Made by a program: the position numbers and the translations under genes. Under the pieces are notes generated by a model. That model saw only the letters and a program-made list of their open reading frames with translations. It had not been told where the DNA came from and ran no database searches. Positions 38,401 through 46,933 of a stretch of 64,000 nucleotides of DNA are shown in pieces. The DNA lies in the NCBI RefSeq assembly GCF_014773385.1, contig NZ_JACXAI010000011.1, positions 62,001 through 126,000 of the forward strand, read 5' to 3'. This DNA comes from Metabacillus arenae (GTDB lineage Bacteria > Bacillota > Bacilli > Bacillales > Bacillaceae). The number at the start of each line of letters is the position of its first letter. The stretch's first letter is position 1.

Positions 38401-38580
38401 CTCAATCGGCAGCTGATTTACTTGGTCATCGGTGCTGGCGGCTGCCTCATCCTCGGCATCCTCGGACACATTCGGGTTTTCCACCGCCTGGACCTGTTCT
38501 GCCCTTACACTAATGAAACTCGTGATCAGTATACATAAGATCAAGATAAAGGATATTGGTCTCTTGACACGATTTCTCAT
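35410..38580 (-). CDS. Large secreted right-handed beta-helix polysaccharide-active protein
   Basis: The 1056-residue protein has a signal peptide (1-28); an F5/8 type C sugar-binding domain (about 55-178); a pectate-lyase-superfamily beta-helix start (GANPSNNGEDDAKAIREALN, about 232) with many helix rungs (NNVIKNV, ENNTIIH) to about 640; a CBM96/DNRLRE-like domain (about 675-825); a bacterial Ig-like domain (about 830-910) and a second F5/8C domain to the end. It most likely cuts a uronic-acid-containing polysaccharide. No cell-wall anchor is seen. It is more GC-rich than its neighbours, as if recently acquired. Confidence 0.85.
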   Translation of the reverse strand: MRNRVKRPISFILILCILITSFISVRAEQVQAVENPNVSEDAEDEAAASTDDQVNQLPIEEYRASGSDSNIPEYAIDGDITSRWSVFGDGQWIELDLGSQKEVSYLGVAFYRGDNRAKAIDIEVSNDQTTWTKVYSGTSSGTTIQLEAFGFETVTARYVRVVGRGENEWTSITEIHLYPPHPDGFVLNDLEIPPTGPDPDAPIPTKPGLYYADGKPHKPHEPQAVKGRKLNAVAFGANPSNNGEDDAKAIREALNKAKPGDIVYLPNGHYQLSSMSNDGVSHLTMKSGVQLRGETQDGVLLVSDHANEFGEHATNYGIVIRIAAQNNIKISNMTITSSWNLNYSTDTRVANPDRGGPKQAIYITSSGGKPSYNITLDRLTVEKFQRIGVAIINSHDVIVENSLFRNATDVAEGGSGYGVSIEGKPKESRLGREDDSYFNVVRHNRFIGPYLRHGTLMQFYTHNNLIENNKYKNIALDSIDFHGEDEYMNEVRFNHIVGGGEAAIGVGNPGATHDAAGPGNYIHNNVIKNVDRYGIQVYLGSPKTVIENNTIIHFTKAGSQGIRLKNAPGTIVKNNKIYDNKANEFWGIIALEDKGDPGNAGNGAGIPKDIVIQNNRVTGNTNGVNISYGTNILLSGNKISANTETDYVNSVAIPKQLSGIEAASVQKNASAPLEASDLLVKGGDDDSTIRTYLKYDLSQLSGKIATARLYVYGRALESKNEKTTVANSLYGVEDDSWNVNDLMWDSNDAPPALGDHLSTIKVKDDGVDAWYVFDVTLFVKDQLAGDKTASLAIAQNPELTGYLTQLYNGEGSDKRPYLRVETYPVVELASVTVTADKTQLAPNTSTLLHASGKMNTGSDTSLEDAEIVYESLTPELASVDSSGEVTALKEGNAVIKVTATLDGVTKSGTIMLIVTNNLAITAQLSVDSTLGTNVKERVVDGNLSTRWLSSGTQPPFLKLDWTSAQTINQVKLWSGHVPVTGSAGWHVKDFDLEYLDGSEWKTLQVVRNNDKDAFKEQFTLLEFDPIMTTSIRFKFVSPSWKDTIARINEVDVKFVQ

Positions 38581-38842
38581 GATCAGTAGTCACTCCCTCA
38601 ATAAATAATAACTTAACTATTGTGAATTTATCCCAAATTGCTCTTAAGGGCATACGGGTAGTGTGATGATAAACCTGGACTATGGCAGCTTGCTTGTCCG
38701 CAAAAATAATTGTGAGTTTGGTAGATTTACTACTATATAATCATTACACTAAGAAAAAAAAGTGTTAAAATAAAAGTTCAAAAGCTTCTAAATTCTGAAG
38801 ACCTTACGTATACAAGGTGTACTTATATCCACTCCATCATTT

Positions 38843-39610
38843 TCATAAAGAAAAGCTTGCAAACTTATTTTTTAAATAATTCAAGCTAATTTCAACACTT
38901 TCAAAAGGGTGGCGCTTACACTGATCTTGTTCTACTATCCACCACTCTACCTTAGATGCTTTTCCTTGATTAAGTACTGCATCAAGATCAACCCCTCCAG
39001 TACCTAACTCTGCAAAGAATTGATCGCCATCTGTTGTCATATCTTTAAGGTGAACCAGAGGTGTTCTATTTTGATAGCGTTTCAACCATTCAACTGGATC
39101 TTCACCAGCCCGGGTTAACCAATAAACATCAAATTCTGCTTTTACCCATTCCGGATTTGTTTCATCTAGGATTGTTTCGAGCGCAGTACGTCCGTCAGCA
39201 AGAGGCTGCAGTTCAAAGTCATGGTTGTGATAGCATAGTGTAATTCCTTCTTTTTGACACGTTTTCCCAATACTATTTAAACTATTAATAAACTGAAGAT
39301 AATCTTCTTCTGTTCTTCTATCATGCGGCAAGAAAGGGCAAACAATTTTAGAACTGCCTAATGAATGTTGATAATGAACGATCTCAAATAAATTTTCTTC
39401 TAAAGACTCGAGCGGAATATGACATGAGGCAGCACGTAAACCAAGATCATCAAGAATCTTTCTTAAATCTTTAGAAGCCAAATTTCCAAACCCGGCAAAC
39501 TCAACCCCCTGATAACCTAGCTCTGCTACTTTTTCTAACGTGCCGACAAAGTTTTTCTAACTTTCATTTCGCAATGTATACATTTGAAGTGCAACAGGAA
39601 TATTCGACAA
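38843..39610 (-). pseudogene. Sugar phosphate isomerase/epimerase-like TIM barrel with one in-frame TAG
   Basis: From TTG at 39610 (GGGAGAG upstream) the frame reads LSNIPVALQMYTLRNES, then TAG at 39557-39559, then KNFVGTLEKVAELGYQGVEF, and continues without breaks to the TAA at 38843. The product is of the AP-endonuclease-2/IolE-like xylose-isomerase TIM-barrel group (CYHNHDFEL, VKAEFDVYWLTRAGEDP, EQDQ). The stop most likely replaces a Glu or Lys codon (single base). Without readthrough only 17 residues are made, unless a start at TTG 39481 is used. It may have converted a released sugar. Confidence 0.85.
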
Positions 39611-39639
39611 TTCTCTTCTCTCCCTTTTAAATAAGTAAA

Positions 39640-41013
39640 CTAATTAACTACCCTTTTAGATGCATTTATCTCTAAATAAGCTCCCTGTTCTTGTAAGGTA
39701 TCCTGTAATTTTCTAATGTTAAGTTCTTGAACCTTTACGCTGTCTCTTGCTGCCATTGCAGCTGCAACTCCTCCTGCATGACCAATTGCTCCGGCAGTAG
39801 GCGTTGTTCTTACGCCAGCCTGGGCTTCAAAAGTGGCAGAGAGACATCTTCCTACAACAATTAAATTGTCTATTTCATTGGAGACTAAAGATCTATAAGG
39901 GATTCCATAAATCCCTCCCCATTCTAGTTTCCTATGTGAAGTGCCTTCTCCATCCGGACTATGAATATCGATTGGATAACCAGAATGAGCAATGACATCA
40001 TCAAATATTCGTTGATCTAATAAATCTTCTGCTGTTAAAGTATATAATCCCTTAATTTGCCTCGAACTTCGAACACCAATGGAAGGACCCGTTGAGACGA
40101 CTACAGCATTTTCAAAACCAATCAGATAATTTTTCATAAAATACTCAAGTTCCCGGCATTGTTTTCTGCCTTCAATTTCAGCCTTACTTAAGCTCCAAGG
40201 GTCTGTACTGTCAAATCCTAATATTCTTGTCGTGTTAAAGATTACTTCCCCAGGGTTATTTGTTTCAAAAAACAAGACATCCTCTCTTTTTATTGTGATG
40301 TCTCCATTTTCTTTAGCTTCTTTGAACTCTTTTAAAAAGCCTACAACTGACAGACGCTCAACTTTATTAAAATCTTCTAAGTTTTCTGGTACTCTAGTAA
40401 AATTATCAGGGTTTTCCTTAATATATTGTTTAACTCGGTTAATATCTACGTTTCTTACTTTCATTTTCAATGTCATAGGCTGCGATGCACCATCAGTTTC
40501 TCTTCCTTTGGTAAACTTGACACCTGACCATGCAGCTAAATCTCCGTCACCAGAGGCATCTATAAAAATTTTACCGCTAAGTTCGGAAAGACCAGCTTTA
40601 TTACAGACTCTTAACTTTGTTATTTTATTTCCTTCTTTCATTACTTCAGCTAATACTGTGTGGTATAAGATTTCAGCACCACTTTCAATTATCATCATTT
40701 CTAATTCATGTTTCATTGCTTCTGAATCAAATGGAGTGATTGAATAGGTGTAATTTGTTAAATCCTTTATATGACCAACAGATTTACCTATTTTTTTCAA
40801 TCGTTGAATGATTTCATCGGTTATTCCTTGAATAGCTTGTTTCTTTCCTGCATGAAAAGTCATCATGGGACCTACTCCTGCAGCTGTTAACATCCCCCCT
40901 AAAAAACCGTGAGATTCAATAATTAAAGTTTTGGCCCCTAACCTTGAAGACGCTATTCCTGCTACTGCACCAGAAATGCCCCCACCTAAAATGATCACGT
41001 CAAATTCTCTCAT
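39640..41013 (-). CDS. FAD-dependent oxidoreductase
   Basis: The 457-residue protein has the N-terminal FAD-binding motif DVIILGGGISGAVAGIASSRLG and the later FIDASGDGDLAAWSG and VGRCLSATFEAQAGVRTTP blocks of the FAD-oxidored family. It is often seen next to glycoside hydrolases and sugar ABC systems, where it may oxidise a sugar derivative. The ATG at 41013 has GAGGAG 7 bases upstream and replaces the longer frame. It lies between the isomerase-like pseudogene and the DUF624 gene. Confidence 0.87.
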   Translation of the reverse strand: MREFDVIILGGGISGAVAGIASSRLGAKTLIIESHGFLGGMLTAAGVGPMMTFHAGKKQAIQGITDEIIQRLKKIGKSVGHIKDLTNYTYSITPFDSEAMKHELEMMIIESGAEILYHTVLAEVMKEGNKITKLRVCNKAGLSELSGKIFIDASGDGDLAAWSGVKFTKGRETDGASQPMTLKMKVRNVDINRVKQYIKENPDNFTRVPENLEDFNKVERLSVVGFLKEFKEAKENGDITIKREDVLFFETNNPGEVIFNTTRILGFDSTDPWSLSKAEIEGRKQCRELEYFMKNYLIGFENAVVVSTGPSIGVRSSRQIKGLYTLTAEDLLDQRIFDDVIAHSGYPIDIHSPDGEGTSHRKLEWGGIYGIPYRSLVSNEIDNLIVVGRCLSATFEAQAGVRTTPTAGAIGHAGGVAAAMAARDSVKVQELNIRKLQDTLQEQGAYLEINASKRVVN

Positions 41014-41139
41014 TAAAACACTCCTCAAGATAAAATATATACTGCTTAAAATGTAAATTACTTACAGCAAGCCGTGGGCGATAACAAACATATTTTTTAT
41101 GTCAGAAATTGTCTGTATACCGTTCTATTATGTCTTCCC

Positions 41140-41778
41140 TCATTTGCTCCTTGCTGTCATCAAGGTGTGATTTTCCTTGTTCTCAATCGCTAAATTGGCG
41201 ATCCACATGAGGGCAAACGCAAGGTAGCTAAAGCTAAAGAAAGGAAGGAGGCCCGGAATAGCTTGCATGAGTAATGTAAAACAAAATAAAATAAAGGCCA
41301 TTGAAATCACGTGAAATGGATAAGAGATCGCCATCATAAACGAAGCCTTAAATGATTGAATGACCTTTAGATCATAATGAACAAAAACAGGGGCAATAAA
41401 AAACAAAGTCATCAAATATAAGAAGCAGACAGCAAACATGAGAAAAAAGAACACCAACGAAGCCGCTCCGCTCTGTGATTGGAAGAAACGCAAGTAAAAG
41501 TAAGAAATAAAACCTACAGCAACTGCAATTCCTCCAACAGCATTTGCTTTTTGAAAATCTTTTTTATACAGCTGCTTAAAAGTAGGAAAAAGGTCAATGT
41601 CAGTCTGCCCGCGAACCCACTTTCTTGTTACAGCAAACATTGCAAATGTCGCTGGAAAAAAACCAAACCCGATCAAACCAACTACAGTAAAAATTGCCCA
41701 TAAGAATTGTAAATACACGAAGCGTGAAATCCACTCCATTATTGTGTAAATGCCTCCGAACATACCTTTGTCAGCCAT
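41140..41778 (-). CDS. DUF624 membrane protein (YesL-like)
   Basis: The 212-residue protein has five or so membrane segments and the DUF624 pattern. Genes of this family (yesL, yteU) occur in most Bacillus rhamnogalacturonan and uronate loci, next to ABC permeases, with unknown function. The ATG at 41778 has TTAGGAGAG upstream. A terminator before it separates it from the GH88 gene. Confidence 0.85.
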   Translation of the reverse strand: MADKGMFGGIYTIMEWISRFVYLQFLWAIFTVVGLIGFGFFPATFAMFAVTRKWVRGQTDIDLFPTFKQLYKKDFQKANAVGGIAVAVGFISYFYLRFFQSQSGAASLVFFFLMFAVCFLYLMTLFFIAPVFVHYDLKVIQSFKASFMMAISYPFHVISMAFILFCFTLLMQAIPGLLPFFSFSYLAFALMWIANLAIENKENHTLMTARSK

Positions 41779-41914
41779 ATTCTTCTCTCCTAATAAATAT
41801 AAAGTGGAACCATAACATGTAGGCTCACTCACGATTTTCCATTATAAAAGATTATTTTAAGATAGACTTATTAATAGCATGAATAACCTTTAACTCTCCT
41901 GGTCCCTGTTATGA

Positions 41915-41959
41915 AAATGTCTGCCTCATAGAGTCTAGAATAATTTGAGGCAGACATTT
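41915..41959 (-). terminator. Terminator after the GH88 gene
   Basis: A perfect 14-bp stem (AAATGTCTGCCTCA / TGAGGCAGACATTT) with a 17-base loop, followed on the minus strand by TTTTCATAAC. Confidence 0.8.
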
Positions 41960-41963
41960 GTTA

Positions 41964-43160
41964 TTACCAGTACATTTTCCAATCCTTAAGTAATCGAACG
42001 AGCGCTTCCATGTAATAGTAGTCACCCCAAATGCAGCTTTCATTAACACCTGTATTTCTAGGTTTATGGTAGACTGCGTGTTTTAAAACACCATTCGCAT
42101 GGGGTTCATCTTTTGTCGTGTAGTGTTCAGCTAGCGAATGAACAATGTGGAGCGCACTATTTTCATAATACCCTTTCACACCATCAGTAAGAGGCAGTCT
42201 TTTACTCATTTCAAGTAAGCCGCAGACGGCAATGGCAGCAGCAGAACTATCTTTTTCTTCTTCGCCTTGTGTGAAAATTAAATCCCAATAACAGACATGA
42301 TCCTCAGGGAGGCGGTTAAGAAAGTAGTTTGCTAGTTTTTTGCTTAGTTCGATAAATTTTTCATCACCTGTATAGTGATAACTTAGGGGAAATCCGTACA
42401 TTCCCCATGCCTGTCCTCTTGCCCAGCAGGATTCATCTGAATATCCTTGATGAGTGTTGCCGTATAGAGGCTTTCCTGTCTCGGGATCCATATAAAATGT
42501 ATGATAAGTTGAAGAATCCAAACGAACAATATATTTAGCTGACTGCTTTGCATGCTGATAAGCAATTTGATGATAGGTTTGATCACCTGTTACTTCACTT
42601 GCCCAGTAAAGAAGGGGCAAGTTCATCATACAATCAATAATCATCCTTCCTCTTTGCTTAGGATCTGCTAATTCTCCCCACGCTTGAATGATTCCTGCTT
42701 TTTCAAAGTAGCGGGTAAGAAGTAATTCAGCTGCTTCTAATGCTACTTCCTTTGCTCGATTCTCTCCCGTTAATTTATATGCACTGACAGAAGAGAGGGT
42801 GTACAAGAACCCCAGATCATGATGATTCACGACAATTCTGTTCTTGATTCTATCTTGAAAACTCATAACATGCTTCTCAGCCACTCGTCTGTATTTTTCT
42901 TCTCCGGTATGCTCATAAGCGAGCCAGAGCATTCCTGTCCAGAAACCTGTCGTCCATTCGACATTGTCTACCGGTTGATAAACTGAATTTTGGCTGCTGG
43001 CACTAGGAAATTTAGAGGTAAAAGCCTCCAGGTTCTGATCGATTTTAAAAAGCACATAATCTAGTGCCTTTTCAATAAAAGCACGATCTACAGGTGGTCT
43101 TGTTGAAAACCTTTCTTTTCTTAAGAGGCTTTCATCTATTATTTGTTCGGTCTCTTGCAT
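41964..43160 (-). CDS. GH88 unsaturated glucuronyl hydrolase
   Basis: The 398-residue cytosolic enzyme matches GH88 (UGL): WTTGFWTGMLWLAYEHTGE, the two catalytic aspartates in NHHDLGFLYTLSS and RMIIDCMMNLPLL, and the ending CIWGDYYYMEALVR. It removes the 4,5-unsaturated uronic acid left by polysaccharide lyases. Its presence argues that lyases act first. The ATG at 43160 has TGGAGGT 7 bases upstream. It follows the solute-binding lipoprotein gene by 28 bases. Confidence 0.95.
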   Translation of the reverse strand: MQETEQIIDESLLRKERFSTRPPVDRAFIEKALDYVLFKIDQNLEAFTSKFPSASSQNSVYQPVDNVEWTTGFWTGMLWLAYEHTGEEKYRRVAEKHVMSFQDRIKNRIVVNHHDLGFLYTLSSVSAYKLTGENRAKEVALEAAELLLTRYFEKAGIIQAWGELADPKQRGRMIIDCMMNLPLLYWASEVTGDQTYHQIAYQHAKQSAKYIVRLDSSTYHTFYMDPETGKPLYGNTHQGYSDESCWARGQAWGMYGFPLSYHYTGDEKFIELSKKLANYFLNRLPEDHVCYWDLIFTQGEEEKDSSAAAIAVCGLLEMSKRLPLTDGVKGYYENSALHIVHSLAEHYTTKDEPHANGVLKHAVYHKPRNTGVNESCIWGDYYYMEALVRLLKDWKMYW

Positions 43161-43188
43161 CTTTGTTACCTCCAATCATGGTATGCTA

Positions 43189-44754
43189 TCATTTCTCAAT
43201 CGATCGATTATACGCTTTTTGATGGAGGTCAATATATTCCTCGACACCAAGATTTTTTAGTTGATTTTTAAATTTTTTATAATCTATTTTTTCTGCACCC
43301 ATTACCCATTTTTGCATCATTTCATCCCGATAGGTTTTTAAGTCTGCTCCAATTTCAATAATTTTCTTTTCTTCTTCTTCAGTAAAAGAGAAAGGAGGCA
43401 GCGGCTCTGCAAAATAGTTATTAGCAGTGTATTCTTCAATCCCTTTTAAGGCAATTGGGTTTAACCATTGTTTCTCATACTCAAAATCCTGATGATAAGA
43501 AAACAGAGTTTGGACCCCATACTCATGCAATGTTGTTGGAACATCTGGAGAGCTCAAAATTTCTTCTTTAAATACAGGCTTTCCATCGACTAAATCATAA
43601 GTTTCTCCTTCTACTCCATAGTTCATCAAGCGACGTCCTTCTTCTGTGTAAAAGAAATCAAGATATTTGATTGCTTTTACTGGATCTTTTGTTGAATACC
43701 CAATCGCTATTCCTGCTTTGTCTCCATATGGATCACGGACGGTAGTTTCGACTTTTTCCCCATCCGTATTTTGAGGAGGAGCAAATGTTTCAAATTTAAA
43801 CCCTTCCACTTGATCCTTTAATAAATTGTTATAACCTGCCGTGCTTCCAAACCAATCGTGTGTCATTCCTCCCTGATTGTTCCCTAGCAAGATATCTCTA
43901 GCTTTTGCACCTCTTGTAAAAATTTCTGGATCAATTAATTTTTCTTCATACCATTTAGCTAATCCTGAAAGGGCAGTACCATATTTTTCTTCATATGGTC
44001 CGTATTGAATTTTATCTCCATCAAGATAGAGGTCATTACGAGCCCCCCATAAAATCGTAAGGTCACCCAAACTTTCCGAAATTCTTGAAAAATAAGGAAT
44101 CTCATCTTGTTTGCCGTTTCCATTTGGATCTTTTTCTTTAAATGCCTTTAACACTTCATATGTTTCTTCTATTGTTTGCGGTGCTTTAAGACCAAGCTTA
44201 TCCAGCCAGTCTTGTCTGACAAACCATCCTTTCTGCGCCTCCCCATCTGCTATAAAAGGAATAAAATAAAGGTTTCCATCTGAAGCTGTAACAAATTCTT
44301 CTAATCCTTCCATCTCTTCAAGGTATTTCTTTATATTAGGAGCATGCTCCTCAATCAAATCATCCAGTGGAAGAAACGCCCCTTCTTTTCCATACTTAGT
44401 TAAATCAGCCTTTGTACCTTGAACAAGATCCGGAATATCACCTGATGCAATCATCAAGTTAAAGGCTTCCTGACTGTCTGTTGATGTTTTGGGAGCTACT
44501 CCTTTCAAGTTCACATTTGTTAGCTCAGCTGCCTTCTTAAACGTCGCCCAATCATCATTGAAAATAACCTGGCCATCAAAATGATGAAGGTGAATCTTCA
44601 TATCAACAGGTTCCTTGGATACCTGAAATCCCGTAAGACCCTCTTCACTTTCTAGGTTTTTATTTGCATTCTTATCACTTGAAGCACTATTATTCGAACA
44701 TCCTCCAACAATTAGCAGGAAAATGGAAAAAAAGATTAAAGCGAATTTTTTCAA
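43189..44754 (-). CDS. Oligosaccharide ABC importer, substrate-binding lipoprotein (LplA/YtcQ-like)
   Basis: The 521-residue lipoprotein starts with TTG behind GAGGGGG, has lipobox VGGC (Cys19), and is an extracellular sugar-binding protein of the LplA/YtcQ group that feeds oligosaccharides to YteP/YtcP-type permeases. It should catch the unsaturated oligomers released by the lyases. Confidence 0.93.
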   Translation of the reverse strand: MKKFALIFFSIFLLIVGGCSNNSASSDKNANKNLESEEGLTGFQVSKEPVDMKIHLHHFDGQVIFNDDWATFKKAAELTNVNLKGVAPKTSTDSQEAFNLMIASGDIPDLVQGTKADLTKYGKEGAFLPLDDLIEEHAPNIKKYLEEMEGLEEFVTASDGNLYFIPFIADGEAQKGWFVRQDWLDKLGLKAPQTIEETYEVLKAFKEKDPNGNGKQDEIPYFSRISESLGDLTILWGARNDLYLDGDKIQYGPYEEKYGTALSGLAKWYEEKLIDPEIFTRGAKARDILLGNNQGGMTHDWFGSTAGYNNLLKDQVEGFKFETFAPPQNTDGEKVETTVRDPYGDKAGIAIGYSTKDPVKAIKYLDFFYTEEGRRLMNYGVEGETYDLVDGKPVFKEEILSSPDVPTTLHEYGVQTLFSYHQDFEYEKQWLNPIALKGIEEYTANNYFAEPLPPFSFTEEEEKKIIEIGADLKTYRDEMMQKWVMGAEKIDYKKFKNQLKNLGVEEYIDLHQKAYNRSIEK

Positions 44755-44911
44755 GTTAACTCCCCCTCGACTTAGTTCGTAACTATTTATCTAGTATGAT
44801 TTTGTGAAAACTGATTTTCGTACACCAAATGTTTGATTCCAATAGAAACAATAAATCTGTTTTTAGAACAAAACCAAAACATTATTTCTCAAACGTTACA
44901 GTTATAATCCT

Positions 44912-45781
44912 CTACTCTTTAATCCCGCCGATTATCGTTCCTTTTACAAAATACTTTTGCAAATACGGATAGACTAATACGATCGGAATAATCGAAACAA
45001 TGATTGTTGCATAAATGACAGTTTCTGCGGAGTATTGAGAGGTTGTATCAAGTGAATTGGCCATTTGTTCCTTTACACTCATATCAACCACCAATTTTTT
45101 TAACAGCACCTGCAGCGGAATTTTACTTTCATCATTTAACACAATCATTGACCAGAAGTAACCGTTCCATCTGCTAACCGCATAAAAGAGTCCTACTGTT
45201 ATAAGCGCTGGTTTTGATAAAGGCAAGAAAATTTTCCACAATATCTGAAGATCATTTGCCCCATCCACTTTTGCCGACTCTTCCAAAGAATCAGGTACTG
45301 ATTGAAAAAAGCTTCTCATAATGAAGACTAAAAACGTTGAAACTGCAAAGCCTACAATGATCGCTGTCCGGGTATCCAGTAATCCCAGGTCTTTTAAATT
45401 CAAGTAGGTTGGGATGATTCCGGCATTGAACCACATTGTGAATGCGATGAAAAAAGCGAAAAAGCTGCGACCTTTTAGCCGTTTTTTTGAAAGCGGATAG
45501 GCACCGCAAATTGTAACAAACATGCTAAACAGTGTTCCAACAACCGTGTAAAAAATTGTATTTCCATATGCTATCCAAATTCCCGGCTCCTCAATGACCC
45601 GTTTGTATGCTTCAAATGTTATATCTTTCGGAAATAAGAGCACATCTCCCCTAAGAACGGCATCAGATGAACTGATAGAAGCAGATAGCACATAAATGAA
45701 CGGGTAAATGCAGATAATGGCAATTAATCCGACAAGAACATAGATAATGAAATCGGCTGTTTTACTTCCAAAACTCTTCAT
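44912..45781 (-). CDS. Carbohydrate ABC transporter permease (YtcP-like)
   Basis: The 289-residue protein has six membrane segments and the EAA loop DSLEESAKVDGANDLQI for ATPase contact. It is the second permease, starting one base after the end of the partner permease gene. It belongs to the MalG/YtcP type. Confidence 0.93.
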   Translation of the reverse strand: MKSFGSKTADFIIYVLVGLIAIICIYPFIYVLSASISSSDAVLRGDVLLFPKDITFEAYKRVIEEPGIWIAYGNTIFYTVVGTLFSMFVTICGAYPLSKKRLKGRSFFAFFIAFTMWFNAGIIPTYLNLKDLGLLDTRTAIIVGFAVSTFLVFIMRSFFQSVPDSLEESAKVDGANDLQILWKIFLPLSKPALITVGLFYAVSRWNGYFWSMIVLNDESKIPLQVLLKKLVVDMSVKEQMANSLDTTSQYSAETVIYATIIVSIIPIVLVYPYLQKYFVKGTIIGGIKE

Positions 45782-46762
45782 TTACCATAAACCTCCGCTC
45801 TCACTGAATTTTTTCGTAATTTTGTTCGCTGTAAACACTAGCACTAAACCAACAACAGCGTTGAATAAGCCAGCTGCTGCTCCGAGCTCATAGTTTGCTC
45901 CTTGCAAGCCGGCCCGGTAGACAAATGTGTTTATGACATCAGCCGTCTCATAGGTTGCGGGCTGGTAGAGCAGGATAATCGCTTCATACCCAATTTCCAG
46001 GAAATTTCCGATGTTCAAAATAAATAAGATCAAGATCGTCGGGATAATCCCCGGCAAGGTGACATGCCACATTTGTTTCCATCGGTTCGCACCGTCCATT
46101 TTGGCTGCTTCATACAACTGCGGATTGATCCCGCTGATCGCAGCAATATAGATAATCGCGTTGAACCCGACATCCTTCCAAATGTTCATCCCGATAAAGA
46201 TGGATCGGAAGTATTCTGGATTGGTTAAAAAATAAATTTTTTCTCCGCCTAATTTGTCAATGATAATGTTGACAAGGCCGTTTGATGGCGAAAGAAAGTT
46301 GGTTACAAGCCCTGCTACAACAACAATTGAAATAAAATAAGGAAGATATGTCGCCGTCTGGGTCAACTTTCTATAAGTTGCCGATTTAATTTCATTAAAA
46401 AGAAGTGCCAAAATAATCGGTGCCGGAAAGGCAAATATCAAGGTGTATAAACTAATAAGGATGGTGTTTTTTAAAGTTCTAATAAAGTAATCGCTTTCAA
46501 AGAACTGTACGAAATTTTGAAATCCAACCCATGGACTAGCTTCAATCCCCTGAAAAATACTGTAATCTTTAAAAGCAATCTGAAGTCCATACATTGGGCG
46601 GTACAAGAAGATAATGTACCATGCAATAAACGGGATCAGCAGTAAGTACAAATATTTATCACGACTGATTGTTTTTTTGATTCTTTGAATTCGCGAAAGA
46701 CCTGTCTTATGGGTAATTGTCGTGATATGGTTTTTCACTTCAGATTGAATTTGACCATTCAT
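45782..46762 (-). CDS. Carbohydrate ABC transporter permease (YteP/LplB-like)
   Basis: The 326-residue protein has six membrane segments and the EAA-like sequence LYEAAKMDGANRWKQM. It pairs with the 289-residue permease. No ATPase gene is found anywhere in the window's locus, so a shared MsmX-type ATPase is expected to energise the pair. Confidence 0.93.
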   Translation of the reverse strand: MNGQIQSEVKNHITTITHKTGLSRIQRIKKTISRDKYLYLLLIPFIAWYIIFLYRPMYGLQIAFKDYSIFQGIEASPWVGFQNFVQFFESDYFIRTLKNTILISLYTLIFAFPAPIILALLFNEIKSATYRKLTQTATYLPYFISIVVVAGLVTNFLSPSNGLVNIIIDKLGGEKIYFLTNPEYFRSIFIGMNIWKDVGFNAIIYIAAISGINPQLYEAAKMDGANRWKQMWHVTLPGIIPTILILFILNIGNFLEIGYEAIILLYQPATYETADVINTFVYRAGLQGANYELGAAAGLFNAVVGLVLVFTANKITKKFSESGGLW

Positions 46763-46933
46763 ACCTTTCCTCCTTTCTTTTTTTGTAATCTCGATGACTG
46801 TTTAAACTGGTTATCCTGACTTTACTCGATCATAAACCAGCATACTATCACCAGTTTTTTGTTTTCATCACCGTTTTTAATTACAATCAAAAGAAATGAA
46901 GATGATCAAAAAAAGTGTAGATACCTTTTTCCC

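Noticed and set aside
19826-39559. Genetic code reassignment or general stop suppression
   Set aside because: TAG and TGA terminate other intact genes in this window (for example at 6417 and 23487), so a general reassignment does not fit.
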